A stretch of 34,224 bases of DNA from Rhizobiaceae bacterium (GTDB lineage: Bacteria; Pseudomonadota; Alphaproteobacteria; Rhizobiales; Rhizobiaceae). Shown in pieces: positions 14,875 through 23,724 of the stretch. The notes beneath the pieces are model-generated. The model was given only the letters and a program-made list of their open reading frames with translations. It did no database searches and had not been told where the DNA came from. Every line of letters begins with the position of its first letter. The first letter of the stretch is position 1. The DNA lies in contig JANQMU010000159.1 of NCBI GenBank assembly GCA_028279875.1, forward strand, positions 1-34,224, given 5' to 3'. Both the position numbers and the translations under genes were made by a program.

Positions 14875-16652
14875 CCACGATGAAAGGCGGCGAGTTGATC
14901 GCCGAGCACCTGATCCGGGCCGGTATGCCCTATGTCTTCGGCATTTGCGGCCATGGCAATGTCGGCATGCTCGATGCGCTCTTCGACCGGAAGGACCGAA
15001 TTCGTCTGATCTCGCCTCGGCACGAGCAGACGGCCGGCCATATGGCCGATGCCTATTTCCGTGTTTCGCACCAGCCGGTAGCGACCCTGACCTCGACGGG
15101 CCCGGGTTCGGCAAACATCCCGATGTCGCTCGCCTGCGCACAGGCCGACAGTTCGGCATTCCTGGCGATCACCGCGAATGTGCCGACCACGCAGTTCAAC
15201 CGTGGCCCGTTCCAGGAAACCTACATGCACGGGCAGGCGAACTTTCCCGACGCGCTGAAGCCGTTCGTCAAGCGTTCTTTCCAGCCGACAAGGGTGGAAA
15301 TGCTCCCGCTGGCGCTGCGCCAGGCGACCAACCTTCTGACGTCCGGCCGGCCTGGCCCCGTCAATCTCGACGTGCCCTATAATCTCTTCCAGGAGGAGGC
15401 CGCCGTCGACCTCGATCCCATGGACCGCGCCGGAGTGGACAACCGTCCGGGCGCGGCGCCGGAGGCGGTGGCGGCGGTTGTCGACCTGCTGCTTTCAGCA
15501 GCCACGCCCCTGATATTCGTCGGGCACGGCATTGCGCTTTCGGAAGCCGGGCCGGAGCTGACCGACCTCCAGCACCGCCTTCAGATTCCGCAGGTCGCCT
15601 CGCCGAACGGCATGGGTTCCCTCGATATGACCGATTCCCTGTCGCTCGGTTTCATCGGACGGAACGGGACCTATCCGGCGAACCAGGCGGGTAGACGGAC
15701 GGACCTGCTGCTGGCCGTCGGGGCACGGTTTGACGACCGCTCCGCCTCGTCCTGGCTTCAGGGCTACTCGTGGAATATTCCACCCACGAAACTGATCCAT
15801 GTCGACATCGACCCGACCGAACTCGGCCGCAATTACGAGCCCTATCTGGGCATCCAGGCGGACGCGCGGACATTTCTGCGCCAGGTGCTGGCCGAGCTCG
15901 ACAGGCGCGGCGTACACCGGCACGAAGGCACCCGCGGCTGGCTCTCGGAAATCGCCGCCTGGCAGTCGGAGTGGGACGCCCATATCGCGCCGAACCACGA
16001 GATCGATACCGACCCGATGCGCCCAGAGCGCGTGGTTCGGGACATCCGGCAGGTTGCCCCCGACGACGTCATTCTCGTTCCTGACTCCGGCGCGCACCAC
16101 AACTGGTTCATGCAGTTCTGGGAATGCCGGCGTCCGCAGTCGATGTTGAACACCTGGGGCTATTCCGCGATGGGATTTGGCGTCTCCGGCGTTCTCGGCG
16201 CCAAGCTCGCCGCACCGGACCGGCCATGCATCGCGGTGTGCGGCGATGGTGGCTTCACCATGACGCCCCATGTGCTGTGCACGGCGGTGGAATACGACAT
16301 TCCCGCTATCTGGATTGTGTGGAACAACTACGCCTGGGGCGCGATACGCGATCTCCAGCACGGTCAGTTCGCCGGTCGCGAGATAGGGACCAGCTTTACC
16401 CGCGGCTCCAATGGCGAGCCATACAATCCCGATTTCGCGGCGCTGGCGCGCGCGCACGGCGTCGATGCCGCCACCGTCAGCCAGTCGGATGATTTCCGCG
16501 ACGTACTGGCGCAGGCCGTGGCGTCCAACAAACCCTGGCTTATCGATTTGCAGGTCGACCCGGCCATAAAGCCGCCCTCGACCGGTTCGTGGGAATTGCC
16601 GCCGCTGAAGGCACCGGAACCGGCCTTTGGCGAGCCATGGAGGCCCGAGTGA
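14871..16652 (+). CDS. ThDP-dependent acetolactate-synthase-like enzyme (2-oxo acid decarboxylase/lyase candidate)
   Basis: The 593-residue protein has the three domains of the acetolactate synthase/benzoylformate decarboxylase superfamily. The N-terminal domain carries the catalytic Glu (E52 in RHEQTAGHMADAY). The C-terminal domain has the ThDP/Mg motif from GDG (458-460) to NN (485-486). A mid-domain RFDDRSASSW is like acetolactate synthases. No regulatory subunit gene is nearby, so branched-chain amino acid synthesis is unlikely. In this catabolic context, just before an aldehyde dehydrogenase, I infer that it decarboxylates or cleaves a 2-oxo acid to an aldehyde, as in the mandelate pathway. 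The substrate cannot be told from sequence. Confidence 0.85.
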   Translation: MTTMKGGELIAEHLIRAGMPYVFGICGHGNVGMLDALFDRKDRIRLISPRHEQTAGHMADAYFRVSHQPVATLTSTGPGSANIPMSLACAQADSSAFLAITANVPTTQFNRGPFQETYMHGQANFPDALKPFVKRSFQPTRVEMLPLALRQATNLLTSGRPGPVNLDVPYNLFQEEAAVDLDPMDRAGVDNRPGAAPEAVAAVVDLLLSAATPLIFVGHGIALSEAGPELTDLQHRLQIPQVASPNGMGSLDMTDSLSLGFIGRNGTYPANQAGRRTDLLLAVGARFDDRSASSWLQGYSWNIPPTKLIHVDIDPTELGRNYEPYLGIQADARTFLRQVLAELDRRGVHRHEGTRGWLSEIAAWQSEWDAHIAPNHEIDTDPMRPERVVRDIRQVAPDDVILVPDSGAHHNWFMQFWECRRPQSMLNTWGYSAMGFGVSGVLGAKLAAPDRPCIAVCGDGGFTMTPHVLCTAVEYDIPAIWIVWNNYAWGAIRDLQHGQFAGREIGTSFTRGSNGEPYNPDFAALARAHGVDAATVSQSDDFRDVLAQAVASNKPWLIDLQVDPAIKPPSTGSWELPPLKAPEPAFGEPWRPE

Positions 16653-16672
16653 ACAAGCGACAGGAGGCAATG

Positions 16673-18088
16673 ATGGAGCTGACGCACACTATTGGCGGCG
16701 AGGCGGTCGCCGGGCGTGACCGTTTCGATAGCCTCGACCCCTATCGCGGTGAGGTCGTGTGCACCGCTCCCGCCGCCAGCCCGGAAGACGTAGACACAGC
16801 CGTGAAGGCGGCGCGCCGCGCCGCGCCCGACGCCGCCGCGATGCCCGCCTACGAACGGGCCGCCATCCTGAGAAAGGTCGCCAGCCTGGTCGTGGAGCAG
16901 GCAGGCGAGATCGGCGAGATCATGGCGCGCGAGACGGGCAAGGCGCTCGCAGACGCCGAAGGGGAGGTAAAGCGGTCGATGGACACGCTCAATCTTTCGG
17001 CGGAAGAGGCGATCCGCATCGAGGGCGCACACGTCCCGCTCGACGGCAGCGCCATGGGGCATGGCAAGACGGCTTTCCTGTTGCGATTTCCAGTCGGCGT
17101 CATCGGCGCCATCACGCCCTTCAACGCTCCCTTCAACCTGGCTTGCCACAAGCTTGCCCCGGCCTTCGCCGCCGGCAATGCCGGCATCATCAAGCCGCCG
17201 CCGCAATGTCCGATGGTGGTGCAGCGACTGGTGGAGCTGTTTTACGAGGCCGGCCTGCCCAAAAACTTCATCCAGGTGATCCACGGTGGGGCAGAGACGG
17301 GGCGCGCGCTGGTCGCGCACAAAGGTGTCGACATGTTCACCTTTACCGGTTCGTCCAGGGCGGGCGAGCATATCCGGGCCAATGCCGGCCTGCGGCCAGT
17401 GACGCTGGAACTGGGCGGGGCCGGGCCGACCATCGTCTGCGAGGATGCCGATACCGATACCATAGCGCCGGTTCTTGCCAAAAACGCCACAAGATTGGCC
17501 GGGCAGAGCTGCATCTCCGTGCAGACCATCCACGCGCCGCGTGCCCTGGCAGTGGAACTGGCTGAAAAGGTCGCCAACGAGATGAAGAAGCTGCGAATTG
17601 GCGATCCGCTGGCGGAGGGAACGGATGTCGGTACGCTGATCGACGAGGAAGCCGCGCGACGGGTCGAATCCTGGGTTGCGGAAGCGGTGCAGGGCGGTGC
17701 GCGCATTCTCGCCGGCGGCAACCGTCATGGCGCGGCCTATGAGCCGACGCTGCTTGCGGATGTGAAGCCGGACATGAAGGTTGTCTGCGACGAGGTCTTC
17801 GGTCCGGCGGCGAGCATATTGGCCTACGACAATCTTGACGAGCCGGTGCGCCAGGTGACCGAAAGCCCGTTCGGCCTGCAGTGCGGCGTCTATACCGACA
17901 GCATGCAGCGCGCCTTGTGGCTCGCCAGGCGCCTGCGGACAGGTGGCGTGATCATCAACGGAACATCGACCTGGCGCACTGACCAGCTCGCCTATGGCGG
18001 GGTCAAGGACAGCGGCATCGGCCGGGAGGGGCCGCGCTACGCAATCCGGGACATGACAGAGGAACGACTTGTCCTCTTCAACTACTAA
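16673..18088 (+). CDS. NAD(P)-dependent aldehyde dehydrogenase
   Basis: With the ATG at 16673 (AGGAGG five bases upstream, 20 bp after the ThDP gene) the protein has 471 residues. It has the ALDH catalytic set: Asn in TPFNAPFN, Glu246 in TLELGGAGP and nucleophile Cys280 in LAGQSCISVQ, 34 residues apart as usual. The sequence around the Cys (GQSCISVQ) is like lactaldehyde/phosphonoacetaldehyde/glyceraldehyde-type ALDHs, which act on small polar aldehydes. It probably oxidises the aldehyde released by the ThDP enzyme. The tool-like longer start at 16589 lies inside the preceding gene and is rejected. Confidence 0.9.
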   Translation: MELTHTIGGEAVAGRDRFDSLDPYRGEVVCTAPAASPEDVDTAVKAARRAAPDAAAMPAYERAAILRKVASLVVEQAGEIGEIMARETGKALADAEGEVKRSMDTLNLSAEEAIRIEGAHVPLDGSAMGHGKTAFLLRFPVGVIGAITPFNAPFNLACHKLAPAFAAGNAGIIKPPPQCPMVVQRLVELFYEAGLPKNFIQVIHGGAETGRALVAHKGVDMFTFTGSSRAGEHIRANAGLRPVTLELGGAGPTIVCEDADTDTIAPVLAKNATRLAGQSCISVQTIHAPRALAVELAEKVANEMKKLRIGDPLAEGTDVGTLIDEEAARRVESWVAEAVQGGARILAGGNRHGAAYEPTLLADVKPDMKVVCDEVFGPAASILAYDNLDEPVRQVTESPFGLQCGVYTDSMQRALWLARRLRTGGVIINGTSTWRTDQLAYGGVKDSGIGREGPRYAIRDMTEERLVLFNY

Positions 18089-18104
18089 CCACGGAGCAAG
18101 GGAG

Positions 18105-19064
18105 TTGGCGAGGATATTGGTGACCGGTGCCGGCGGGTTCCTGGGTAACGCCCTTGCAAGGGCGCTGCTTTCCCGGGGCGATTTCGTGATTGGCCTCGAT
18201 TGCGGCCCGAATGCCCATGCGCTCGAGGTCTTGTCCAGGCGGTTTCCGAATCTCACGGTCGTGAAGGCCGACATCTGTGACGCGGAGGCCGTCGAGGCAG
18301 TATTCCGCAAGGAGCGGCCAGACGTGGTGGTTCACTGCGCGGCGGTGGTTGGGGTGCTGGCATCGCTCGCGTCGCCCACTCAGCTGTTCCGCGTGAATGT
18401 CGAGGGCAGCGTCAATGTGTTCGAGGCAATGGCCCGCCAGGCCTGCGGGCGCATGATCCATATCAGCTCGGAGGAAGTCTACGGTGATTTCCTGGCGTCA
18501 CGGATCGACGAAACCCATCGCGAAGCGCCGATCCATGCCTATGGCATCAGCAAGCTGGCGGTGGAGCATCTCGGACGCAGCTATGGCGCGACCCGCGGGT
18601 TGCAAGTCATCAATATCCGCACCTCCTGGGTTTACGGGCCGGGTTTCCCGCGTGACCGGGTGCCCGTCAACATGATTCGCGCCGCTGCCGAAGGCCGCGC
18701 TCTCCACGTTCCGGGCGGAGCCCAGGAGCGGATCGATCACACTTATCTGGAAGACGCGGTGGCCGGCATTGTGGGCGCGATCGATTGTGTCGAACACCCC
18801 TACGACGCCTATCACGTCGCGTCCGACAGTGCGCCCTCGCTCGCGGAAGTCGCGGGCATCGTGCGCGATCTCGTGCCGGGGGCGGACATCACGGTAGAGC
18901 CGGGCCCCTATCTACATGGCGGTGAAATTGCCATGCCGAGAAAGGGGGCGCTGGATTGCAGCCGCGCCCGTGAGGTCTTCGGTTACCGGCCGCAATTCGA
19001 CCTGCGGGCCGGCTTGGCGGCCACGCTCGAAGCGCATCGCGCATTGTTGGCGGAAAAGAACTGA
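18105..19064 (+). CDS. Extended SDR (NAD-dependent epimerase/dehydratase fold), first of three
   Basis: I choose the TTG at 18105 (GGAG eight bases before), which gives MARILVTGAGGFLG and 319 residues; an earlier TTG at 18069 would overlap the ALDH gene. Features are the NAD motif GAGGFLG, Asp at the end of the second strand (GLDCG) for NAD preference, ISSEEVYG with the Ser, and the catalytic YGISK. Substrate-domain features include RTSWVYGPG and IDHTYLEDAVAG. Fold members act on nucleotide sugars or on free sugars and sugar acids (for example uronate dehydrogenase). No nucleotide-sugar genes are nearby, so I infer a dehydrogenase or epimerase of the catabolic substrate. Confidence 0.85.
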   Translation: MARILVTGAGGFLGNALARALLSRGDFVIGLDCGPNAHALEVLSRRFPNLTVVKADICDAEAVEAVFRKERPDVVVHCAAVVGVLASLASPTQLFRVNVEGSVNVFEAMARQACGRMIHISSEEVYGDFLASRIDETHREAPIHAYGISKLAVEHLGRSYGATRGLQVINIRTSWVYGPGFPRDRVPVNMIRAAAEGRALHVPGGAQERIDHTYLEDAVAGIVGAIDCVEHPYDAYHVASDSAPSLAEVAGIVRDLVPGADITVEPGPYLHGGEIAMPRKGALDCSRAREVFGYRPQFDLRAGLAATLEAHRALLAEKN

Positions 19065-19074
19065 GGAGGCTCGA

Positions 19075-20049
19075 ATGGGCAAGCTGCTGATCACGGGAGG
19101 GATGGGCCATGTCGGCTACGAAACGGTGAGGCAGGCCGCCGCGGCCGGCATCCAGGTGGTGGCACAATACATGTCCACCTTCCGCAAGGAGGATGCAGAG
19201 GCGGTTGGCCCGAACGTCACCTGGGTCAGATGCGACCTCTCGGACGCGTACGAGCTCGCCATGCTGGCTGGGGCCCACAACATCGAAGGTGTTATCCATA
19301 CCGCGGCGGTCCCCAATGATGAACTGGCCTATCCGCAGCCCTTGCGAACGTTCCAGAGCAATGTAATGGCCACGGAGCTCTTGCTTGAAACCGCGCGGCG
19401 GCTCGGATGGCGGCGGTTCCTGTTCGTTTCGACCGGCTCCGTGTTCCAGTCGCTGCCCGATGCGGTAACGCCGGTTCTGGAGGATACCGTGCCCACGCCG
19501 AAATCGCTCTACGCTGCGACGAAACGGTCGGCTGAGCTGATGACCGCGGTCTACAACGACACCTATGGCGTTTCGGTGGCGACGGTTCGCATTTCCTGGA
19601 TTTTCGGACCGCCGCTGGTGCCGGGTGCGTTCGACGGGCCGCGCGGGCCGATTCCGGAATTCTTGCGCCGCGCCTTGCAAGGGCAGGCCATTAACGAAAC
19701 GTCGGGCGGTGATTTCGCCGCGAGCTTCACCTTCGTGCCCGACTGCGCAGCGGGCCTTCTGACTCTGTGGCAGGCAGACAGACTTGCACACCGTGAATAC
19801 CATCTCGGCTCGGGTCGCAACTACACGACATACGAAGTTGCCGAGGCGGTGAAAAAAGCCGTTCCCGGGTCGCAGATAGAGGTCGGGCCCGGCACGGCGC
19901 CGTGGACCGAAACGACCGTGATGCGCGGCCCGCTCGACTGTGGGCGCATGGCCGAGGAATTCGGCTTTCGGCCGCGCCATTCACTCAATGAGGCCGTCGC
20001 GGCTTTCGCCGACTGGATGCGCGCCAACACCCGGCGATGGGGCGGCTGA
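19075..20049 (+). CDS. Extended SDR (NAD-dependent epimerase/dehydratase fold), second of three
   Basis: ATG at 19075 with GAGGAGG upstream gives 324 residues. The NAD motif is GGMGHVG, active-site residues lie in VSTGSVF and YAATK, and the later SWIFGPPLVPGAFDGPRG loop is specific to this copy. It is clearly different from its two neighbours of the same fold, so it is not a recent duplicate. It sits 10 bp after the previous gene and its stop overlaps the next start by one base (TGATG). Substrate unknown; likely a step of the same pathway. Confidence 0.85.
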   Translation: MGKLLITGGMGHVGYETVRQAAAAGIQVVAQYMSTFRKEDAEAVGPNVTWVRCDLSDAYELAMLAGAHNIEGVIHTAAVPNDELAYPQPLRTFQSNVMATELLLETARRLGWRRFLFVSTGSVFQSLPDAVTPVLEDTVPTPKSLYAATKRSAELMTAVYNDTYGVSVATVRISWIFGPPLVPGAFDGPRGPIPEFLRRALQGQAINETSGGDFAASFTFVPDCAAGLLTLWQADRLAHREYHLGSGRNYTTYEVAEAVKKAVPGSQIEVGPGTAPWTETTVMRGPLDCGRMAEEFGFRPRHSLNEAVAAFADWMRANTRRWGG

Positions 20050-21743
20050 TGGCCGATTTGCAGTGCGACGTCGTCGTGGTGGGCGCGGGCGCGGCGGGCA
20101 TGACTGCCGCCGCCACCTCCGCCATACACGGTCTCGACACTATCGTGGTCGAGAAGACCGGCTTGATTGGCGGCAATACCTCCTATTCAGGGGGGATGGT
20201 CTATATCCCCTGCAACGACAAGATGGCCGAGGCCGGCCAGCCTGACGATCCATCCCGCATCATGGCCTATCTCGATGCTTGCGTGCCCACGCCGGACGGG
20301 CGGGAAGCGCGTGAACGTTTCGTTCAGAGCGGGCCGGAGGCGATCCGCTTTTTGGAGGAAAACACCGCCGTCCGGTTAAAGCCCGTTCCCTTCTATCCGG
20401 ACTACTATCCCGCTCTGGAAGGGGCGGGCGAGGGGATGCGTGTGCTCGAGCCCGTTGCCTTTGACGCATCCACACTGGGCGAGTGGTTTCGAAAGCTGCG
20501 CCCGCCATTGCCCGAATTCACCATCCTTGGCGGCATGATGGTTGCGCGCGAGGACCTTCCCAATTTCCGCAAGATGTGGCAATCGCCCCGCTCCTTCGGG
20601 CGGGTGACACGACTGGTGGTCGAGCACGCCTTTCAACGGCTTCGCCATCATCGCGGCACTCGCCTTGTTCTGGGCAATGCCCTGGCGGGACGGCTGCTTA
20701 GATCCCTCCTCGATCTTGGCGTCGACATTCACACGGACTGCACGGTCGAGGCGGTGCTGATGGAGGATGGCCGTGCCATGGGCCTGCAGGTGCGCACGGG
20801 TGACGGTCCGCTGAAGATCCACGCTTCGAAAGGGGTGATCCTGTCGACCGGCGGGTTTTCGAACAGCGTCGAGAAACGCCGGGCTTGGTTGCCCGATCTC
20901 GCCAGTCCCGAAAGCCCCTATGCGCCGGGCTCCACCGGCGACGGGCTCGATCTTGGCGTTGCGGCGGGCGGACAGGTCCGGACCGACAATACCAACAACG
21001 CTTATTGGTCACCTGCATCGGCCTATACGCGGGCAGACGGACGCAGGGTGGTCTATCCACACACCGTTACCGACCGCGGAAAACCCGGCTCGCTCGTGGT
21101 CAATTCGTCCGGCCGCCGGTTCACCAACGAGGCAGTCTCCTACCACCGCTTCGGCGAGGCGCTCCTGCAAGGCAATGCCGCGACCGGCAATCTTCCTGCG
21201 TGGATCGTCTGCGACAATTCGTTCATCTGGCAATATGGCCTCGGCGCGATCATCCCGTTCACCCGAAACCTGACGCCCTACAGGGAAGCCGGCTACCTGA
21301 ACACGGCGGGAAGCCTGCCGGACCTGGCCCGCGCGCTCGGCATCGACGAAGCGGGATTCGCCGCCACGATCGAGCGCTTCAATGCCGACGCGGCCCGGGG
21401 CGAAGATACGGAGTTTCGCCGCGGCGAAGACGTCTACTCCCGATATCTCGGCGATCCGGAGCACGCGCCGAATCCCTGCCTCGCTCCGCTGACAAAGTCG
21501 CCCTTTCATGCCATCGAGTTGACGCTGAGCGATCTCGGCACGGTTGCCGGGCTCCGTACAACGGAGCACGGCCAGGTGTGCAACGCCGATGGCCAGCCGA
21601 TCAACGGGCTTTACGCCGTCGGCAACGACATGCAGTCGATCATGCGAGGCCGGTATCCCGGACCGGGCATCACACTCGGGCCCGCACTGACCTTTGGGTA
21701 TCTTGCAGGGCGTCATATCACCGGCGCGGGTCGCCGGACGTGA
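20049..21743 (+). CDS. FAD-dependent fumarate-reductase/KstD-like dehydrogenase
   Basis: Starting at the ATG at 20049 (TGATG junction) the protein has 564 residues. The N-terminus has the FAD motif GAGAAG (11-16) and VVEKTGLIGGNTSYSGG, the hallmark of the FAD_binding_2 family (fumarate reductase flavoprotein, 3-ketosteroid dehydrogenases). The C-terminus ends with GLYAVGNDMQSIMRGRYPGPGITLGPALTFG, as in KstD-like proteins, which dehydrogenate or reduce a C-C bond next to a carbonyl. No covalent-heme or membrane-anchor partner is present. In context it probably introduces or removes a double bond in the catabolic intermediate. A start at 20037 is possible. Confidence 0.87.
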   Translation: MADLQCDVVVVGAGAAGMTAAATSAIHGLDTIVVEKTGLIGGNTSYSGGMVYIPCNDKMAEAGQPDDPSRIMAYLDACVPTPDGREARERFVQSGPEAIRFLEENTAVRLKPVPFYPDYYPALEGAGEGMRVLEPVAFDASTLGEWFRKLRPPLPEFTILGGMMVAREDLPNFRKMWQSPRSFGRVTRLVVEHAFQRLRHHRGTRLVLGNALAGRLLRSLLDLGVDIHTDCTVEAVLMEDGRAMGLQVRTGDGPLKIHASKGVILSTGGFSNSVEKRRAWLPDLASPESPYAPGSTGDGLDLGVAAGGQVRTDNTNNAYWSPASAYTRADGRRVVYPHTVTDRGKPGSLVVNSSGRRFTNEAVSYHRFGEALLQGNAATGNLPAWIVCDNSFIWQYGLGAIIPFTRNLTPYREAGYLNTAGSLPDLARALGIDEAGFAATIERFNADAARGEDTEFRRGEDVYSRYLGDPEHAPNPCLAPLTKSPFHAIELTLSDLGTVAGLRTTEHGQVCNADGQPINGLYAVGNDMQSIMRGRYPGPGITLGPALTFGYLAGRHITGAGRRT

Positions 21744-22642
21744 GGCGCGTTGTCGTCACCGGAGCGTCGGGCCTGCTCGGCGGCTATGTTGCGCGTACCA
21801 TCGCGGCCGAGGCGGAGGTGGTGGGACTCGACCAGCGCGCGCCGCGCCAGCCGGCCGACTGGCATCACGTGATGGCCTCGATTCTCGACGAATCCTCCCT
21901 TGCATCCGCCTTCGCCGGCGTCGACGCCGTGCTGCATATCGCGGCGGCGGCGAATATCGCAAGCGGAACGCCCCGGCAAATCATGGATATCAATGTCATG
22001 GGAAGCTGGACTGTGATGGAAGCGGCGCGTCATGCCGGGGTTCGACGCGTCGTCCTGTGTTCCTCTGACAGCGTCTTGGGAAATACAGTTTGGAAGGAGC
22101 ATTTCCGGTGCCCGGAAGCGCTTCCCGTCAACGAGGCGCACCCGCTCCGGCCGACGGATCCCTATGCCCTGTCCAAACATCTCGCGGAGGAAGCCGGGCG
22201 CGGTTTCGCCCGGCAGGGACTGGAGGTGATCGCGCTTCGTCCGGTCTTCATCCTGTTCCCGTCGATGATGGGCGAGGTGCGGGCGCGTCTTGCCGATCCC
22301 GACGGCTATCGCGGACCCTGCGCCGGCGGTCACGCACCGGCCGGCGGCGGACCCTGCTGGCACCACGTCGATCCCCGGGATGTCGCGGAAGCGTTCCGGT
22401 TGGCGCTTCATGCGGACTGGCGGGAATTCGAGGCCTTCTACCTCGCCGCGCCCTCGACCCTGCACCCGTTGCCGACGCTCGAGCGCGTCGCGCAGGTCTT
22501 CGGGCGCATTCCCGAAGCGGTCGACCGCGATATCTACGATTCCAATCCCTTCGCGCCCATGTTCGATACCCGCGCCGCCGAACGCCGGCTGGGCTGGCGG
22601 GCGCGCCACGACTTGCGCGCGGCGGTCCTGGACGGCTCGTGA
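21740..22642 (+). CDS. Extended SDR (NAD-dependent epimerase/dehydratase fold), third of three
   Basis: The GTG at 21740 overlaps the preceding stop (GTGA) and gives 300 residues beginning with a short N-terminus straight into VVVTGASGLLGGYVA. Active-site residues are in CSSDSVLG and YALSK. An unusual GPCAGGHAPAGGGPCWHHVDPRDVAEA stretch lies before the C-terminal domain. The frame extends far upstream inside the flavoprotein gene, but that part is antisense-like noise. Probably an oxidoreductase on the same pathway; substrate unknown. Confidence 0.85.
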   Translation: MRRVVVTGASGLLGGYVARTIAAEAEVVGLDQRAPRQPADWHHVMASILDESSLASAFAGVDAVLHIAAAANIASGTPRQIMDINVMGSWTVMEAARHAGVRRVVLCSSDSVLGNTVWKEHFRCPEALPVNEAHPLRPTDPYALSKHLAEEAGRGFARQGLEVIALRPVFILFPSMMGEVRARLADPDGYRGPCAGGHAPAGGGPCWHHVDPRDVAEAFRLALHADWREFEAFYLAAPSTLHPLPTLERVAQVFGRIPEAVDRDIYDSNPFAPMFDTRAAERRLGWRARHDLRAAVLDGS

Positions 22643-22659
22643 CACGAAAGGAGCAGCAC

Positions 22660-23007
22660 ATGAATGACAGGAACATGAAACGTTCAGGCCATGTCCACGC
22701 GGATAAAGTTGACTGGCAGGACATGGGGGACAGCACCAGACGCAAGATCCTAGGCTACGTTCCCGAGATGCTGATGATGCGTAATGTCTTCGACGCGGGA
22801 GCCGAGGGGCCGCTTCACAGCCACCCGCATGTCCAGTCGAGCTACGTCGTCAGCGGTCTGTTCGACATCACGATCGGCGGAAGGACCGAGCGGATGGGGC
22901 CGGGCGACGGCTTTCTCGTCGAGGGCGGTGTCGAGCACGCCGCGCGCTGCATCGATGCCGGCGAGGTGATCGAGGTTTTCACGCCGATCCGCGACGACTT
23001 TCTTTGA
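22660..23007 (+). CDS. KdgF-like single-domain cupin
   Basis: This 115-residue cupin has AAGGAG before the ATG at 22660. The sequence reads GDSTRRKILGYVPEMLMM, then LHSHPHVQSSYVVSG, GPGDGFLVEGGVEHAA and a C-terminal VFTPIRDDFL. This closely follows, as far as I remember the family, the uronate-pathway cupin KdgF, which turns cyclic unsaturated uronates into the open-chain keto form. Metal ligands would be the His residues of HSHPH and the later EHA His. No pectin or alginate lyase, KduI, KduD or KdgK is nearby, so it may act on a different cyclic enol or hemiketal here. Sixth-to-last metabolic step cannot be assigned; it follows the third SDR by 17 bp. Confidence 0.75.
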   Translation: MNDRNMKRSGHVHADKVDWQDMGDSTRRKILGYVPEMLMMRNVFDAGAEGPLHSHPHVQSSYVVSGLFDITIGGRTERMGPGDGFLVEGGVEHAARCIDAGEVIEVFTPIRDDFL

Positions 23008-23031
23008 CCTCGCTGATCGGCAGGGCGCGTC

Positions 23032-23613
23032 ATGATCAGTTTCATCGCCGCTGTCATCCTGCTGACGGCTACGCCCGGCCCGGGTGTGCTCTCGGTGGCG
23101 GGCGTCGGGGCGGGTTTTGGCTGGCGGGCAGGCTTGCGCTTCGTTCTCGGCGTCTTCATCGGGACAAATGCGGTGGCGGTGCTGGCTGCGTCCGGTCTTG
23201 CCGCGATCGCCCTGGCGGAACCCCGCATGCGGTTGGTGCTCGTGATCCTCTCGGTGGGTTATCTCGGCTATCTGGCTTTGCGTATCGCGCTGGCCGGCGA
23301 CCGCGTCGCGCTGGCGCGACATCGCCGGTCGCCGGGGATCGCAGGCGGCATCCTATTGCAGGCGGTGAATCCCAAATGTTTCGCCGTCAACCTGACTTTG
23401 TTCTCCGGTTTCCCGCTCGGTGGCCTGGAGGTCGGCACGGAAATCGCGGTGAAGTTCCTCGTCATCAACGCGGTCTGGGTGCCGGTGCATTTCGGATGGC
23501 TGGCGGGCGGCGCGGCGCTGGCGCGGCTTGACCTCTCGCTCACCGCGCGCCGCGCGCTGAACCTGACGATGGCCGCGACCATGCTGGCCGCCGTGGCGCT
23601 TGCATTTGTGTAG
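23032..23613 (+). CDS. LysE/RhtB-family exporter
   Basis: The 193-residue protein is hydrophobic with about six membrane segments. It begins with AAVILLTATPGPGVLSVAGVG, the LysE/RhtB N-terminal signature, and has YLGYLALRIAL and the conserved GGILLQAVNPKCFAVNLTLF (NPK) in the middle. Family members export amino acids and related metabolites. It is 24 bp after the cupin on the same strand and is likely the last gene of the operon, perhaps releasing an overflow intermediate (inference). Slightly shorter than the usual 200-210 residues. Confidence 0.85.
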   Translation: MISFIAAVILLTATPGPGVLSVAGVGAGFGWRAGLRFVLGVFIGTNAVAVLAASGLAAIALAEPRMRLVLVILSVGYLGYLALRIALAGDRVALARHRRSPGIAGGILLQAVNPKCFAVNLTLFSGFPLGGLEVGTEIAVKFLVINAVWVPVHFGWLAGGAALARLDLSLTARRALNLTMAATMLAAVALAFV

Positions 23614-23724
23614 CGAAAGAGCACGACGATGTCTGACGTCGGAGAGATCTCTATAGCGCGACAGCCGGTTGCACGCGTCATGTCCTGTGCTATGCCATGG
23701 GCTCAGCTTTCCGGGAGACAGATC

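Noticed and set aside
14871..16652. Identification as acetolactate synthase of branched-chain amino acid synthesis (ilvB/ilvG)
   Set aside because: No regulatory subunit or ilvC nearby, and the genes on both sides are transport and catabolism, with IclR control.
16364..18310. 648-residue minus-strand open frame opposite the aldehyde dehydrogenase
   Set aside because: Antisense shadow of ALDH, which has all its catalytic residues; no motif, start site or ribosome site in the antisense frame.
20885..22642. 585-residue frame that would fuse an N-terminal extension to the third SDR
   Set aside because: The extension lies inside the flavoprotein gene in another frame and is Arg-rich noise; the GTG at 21740 with GTGA overlap fits better.
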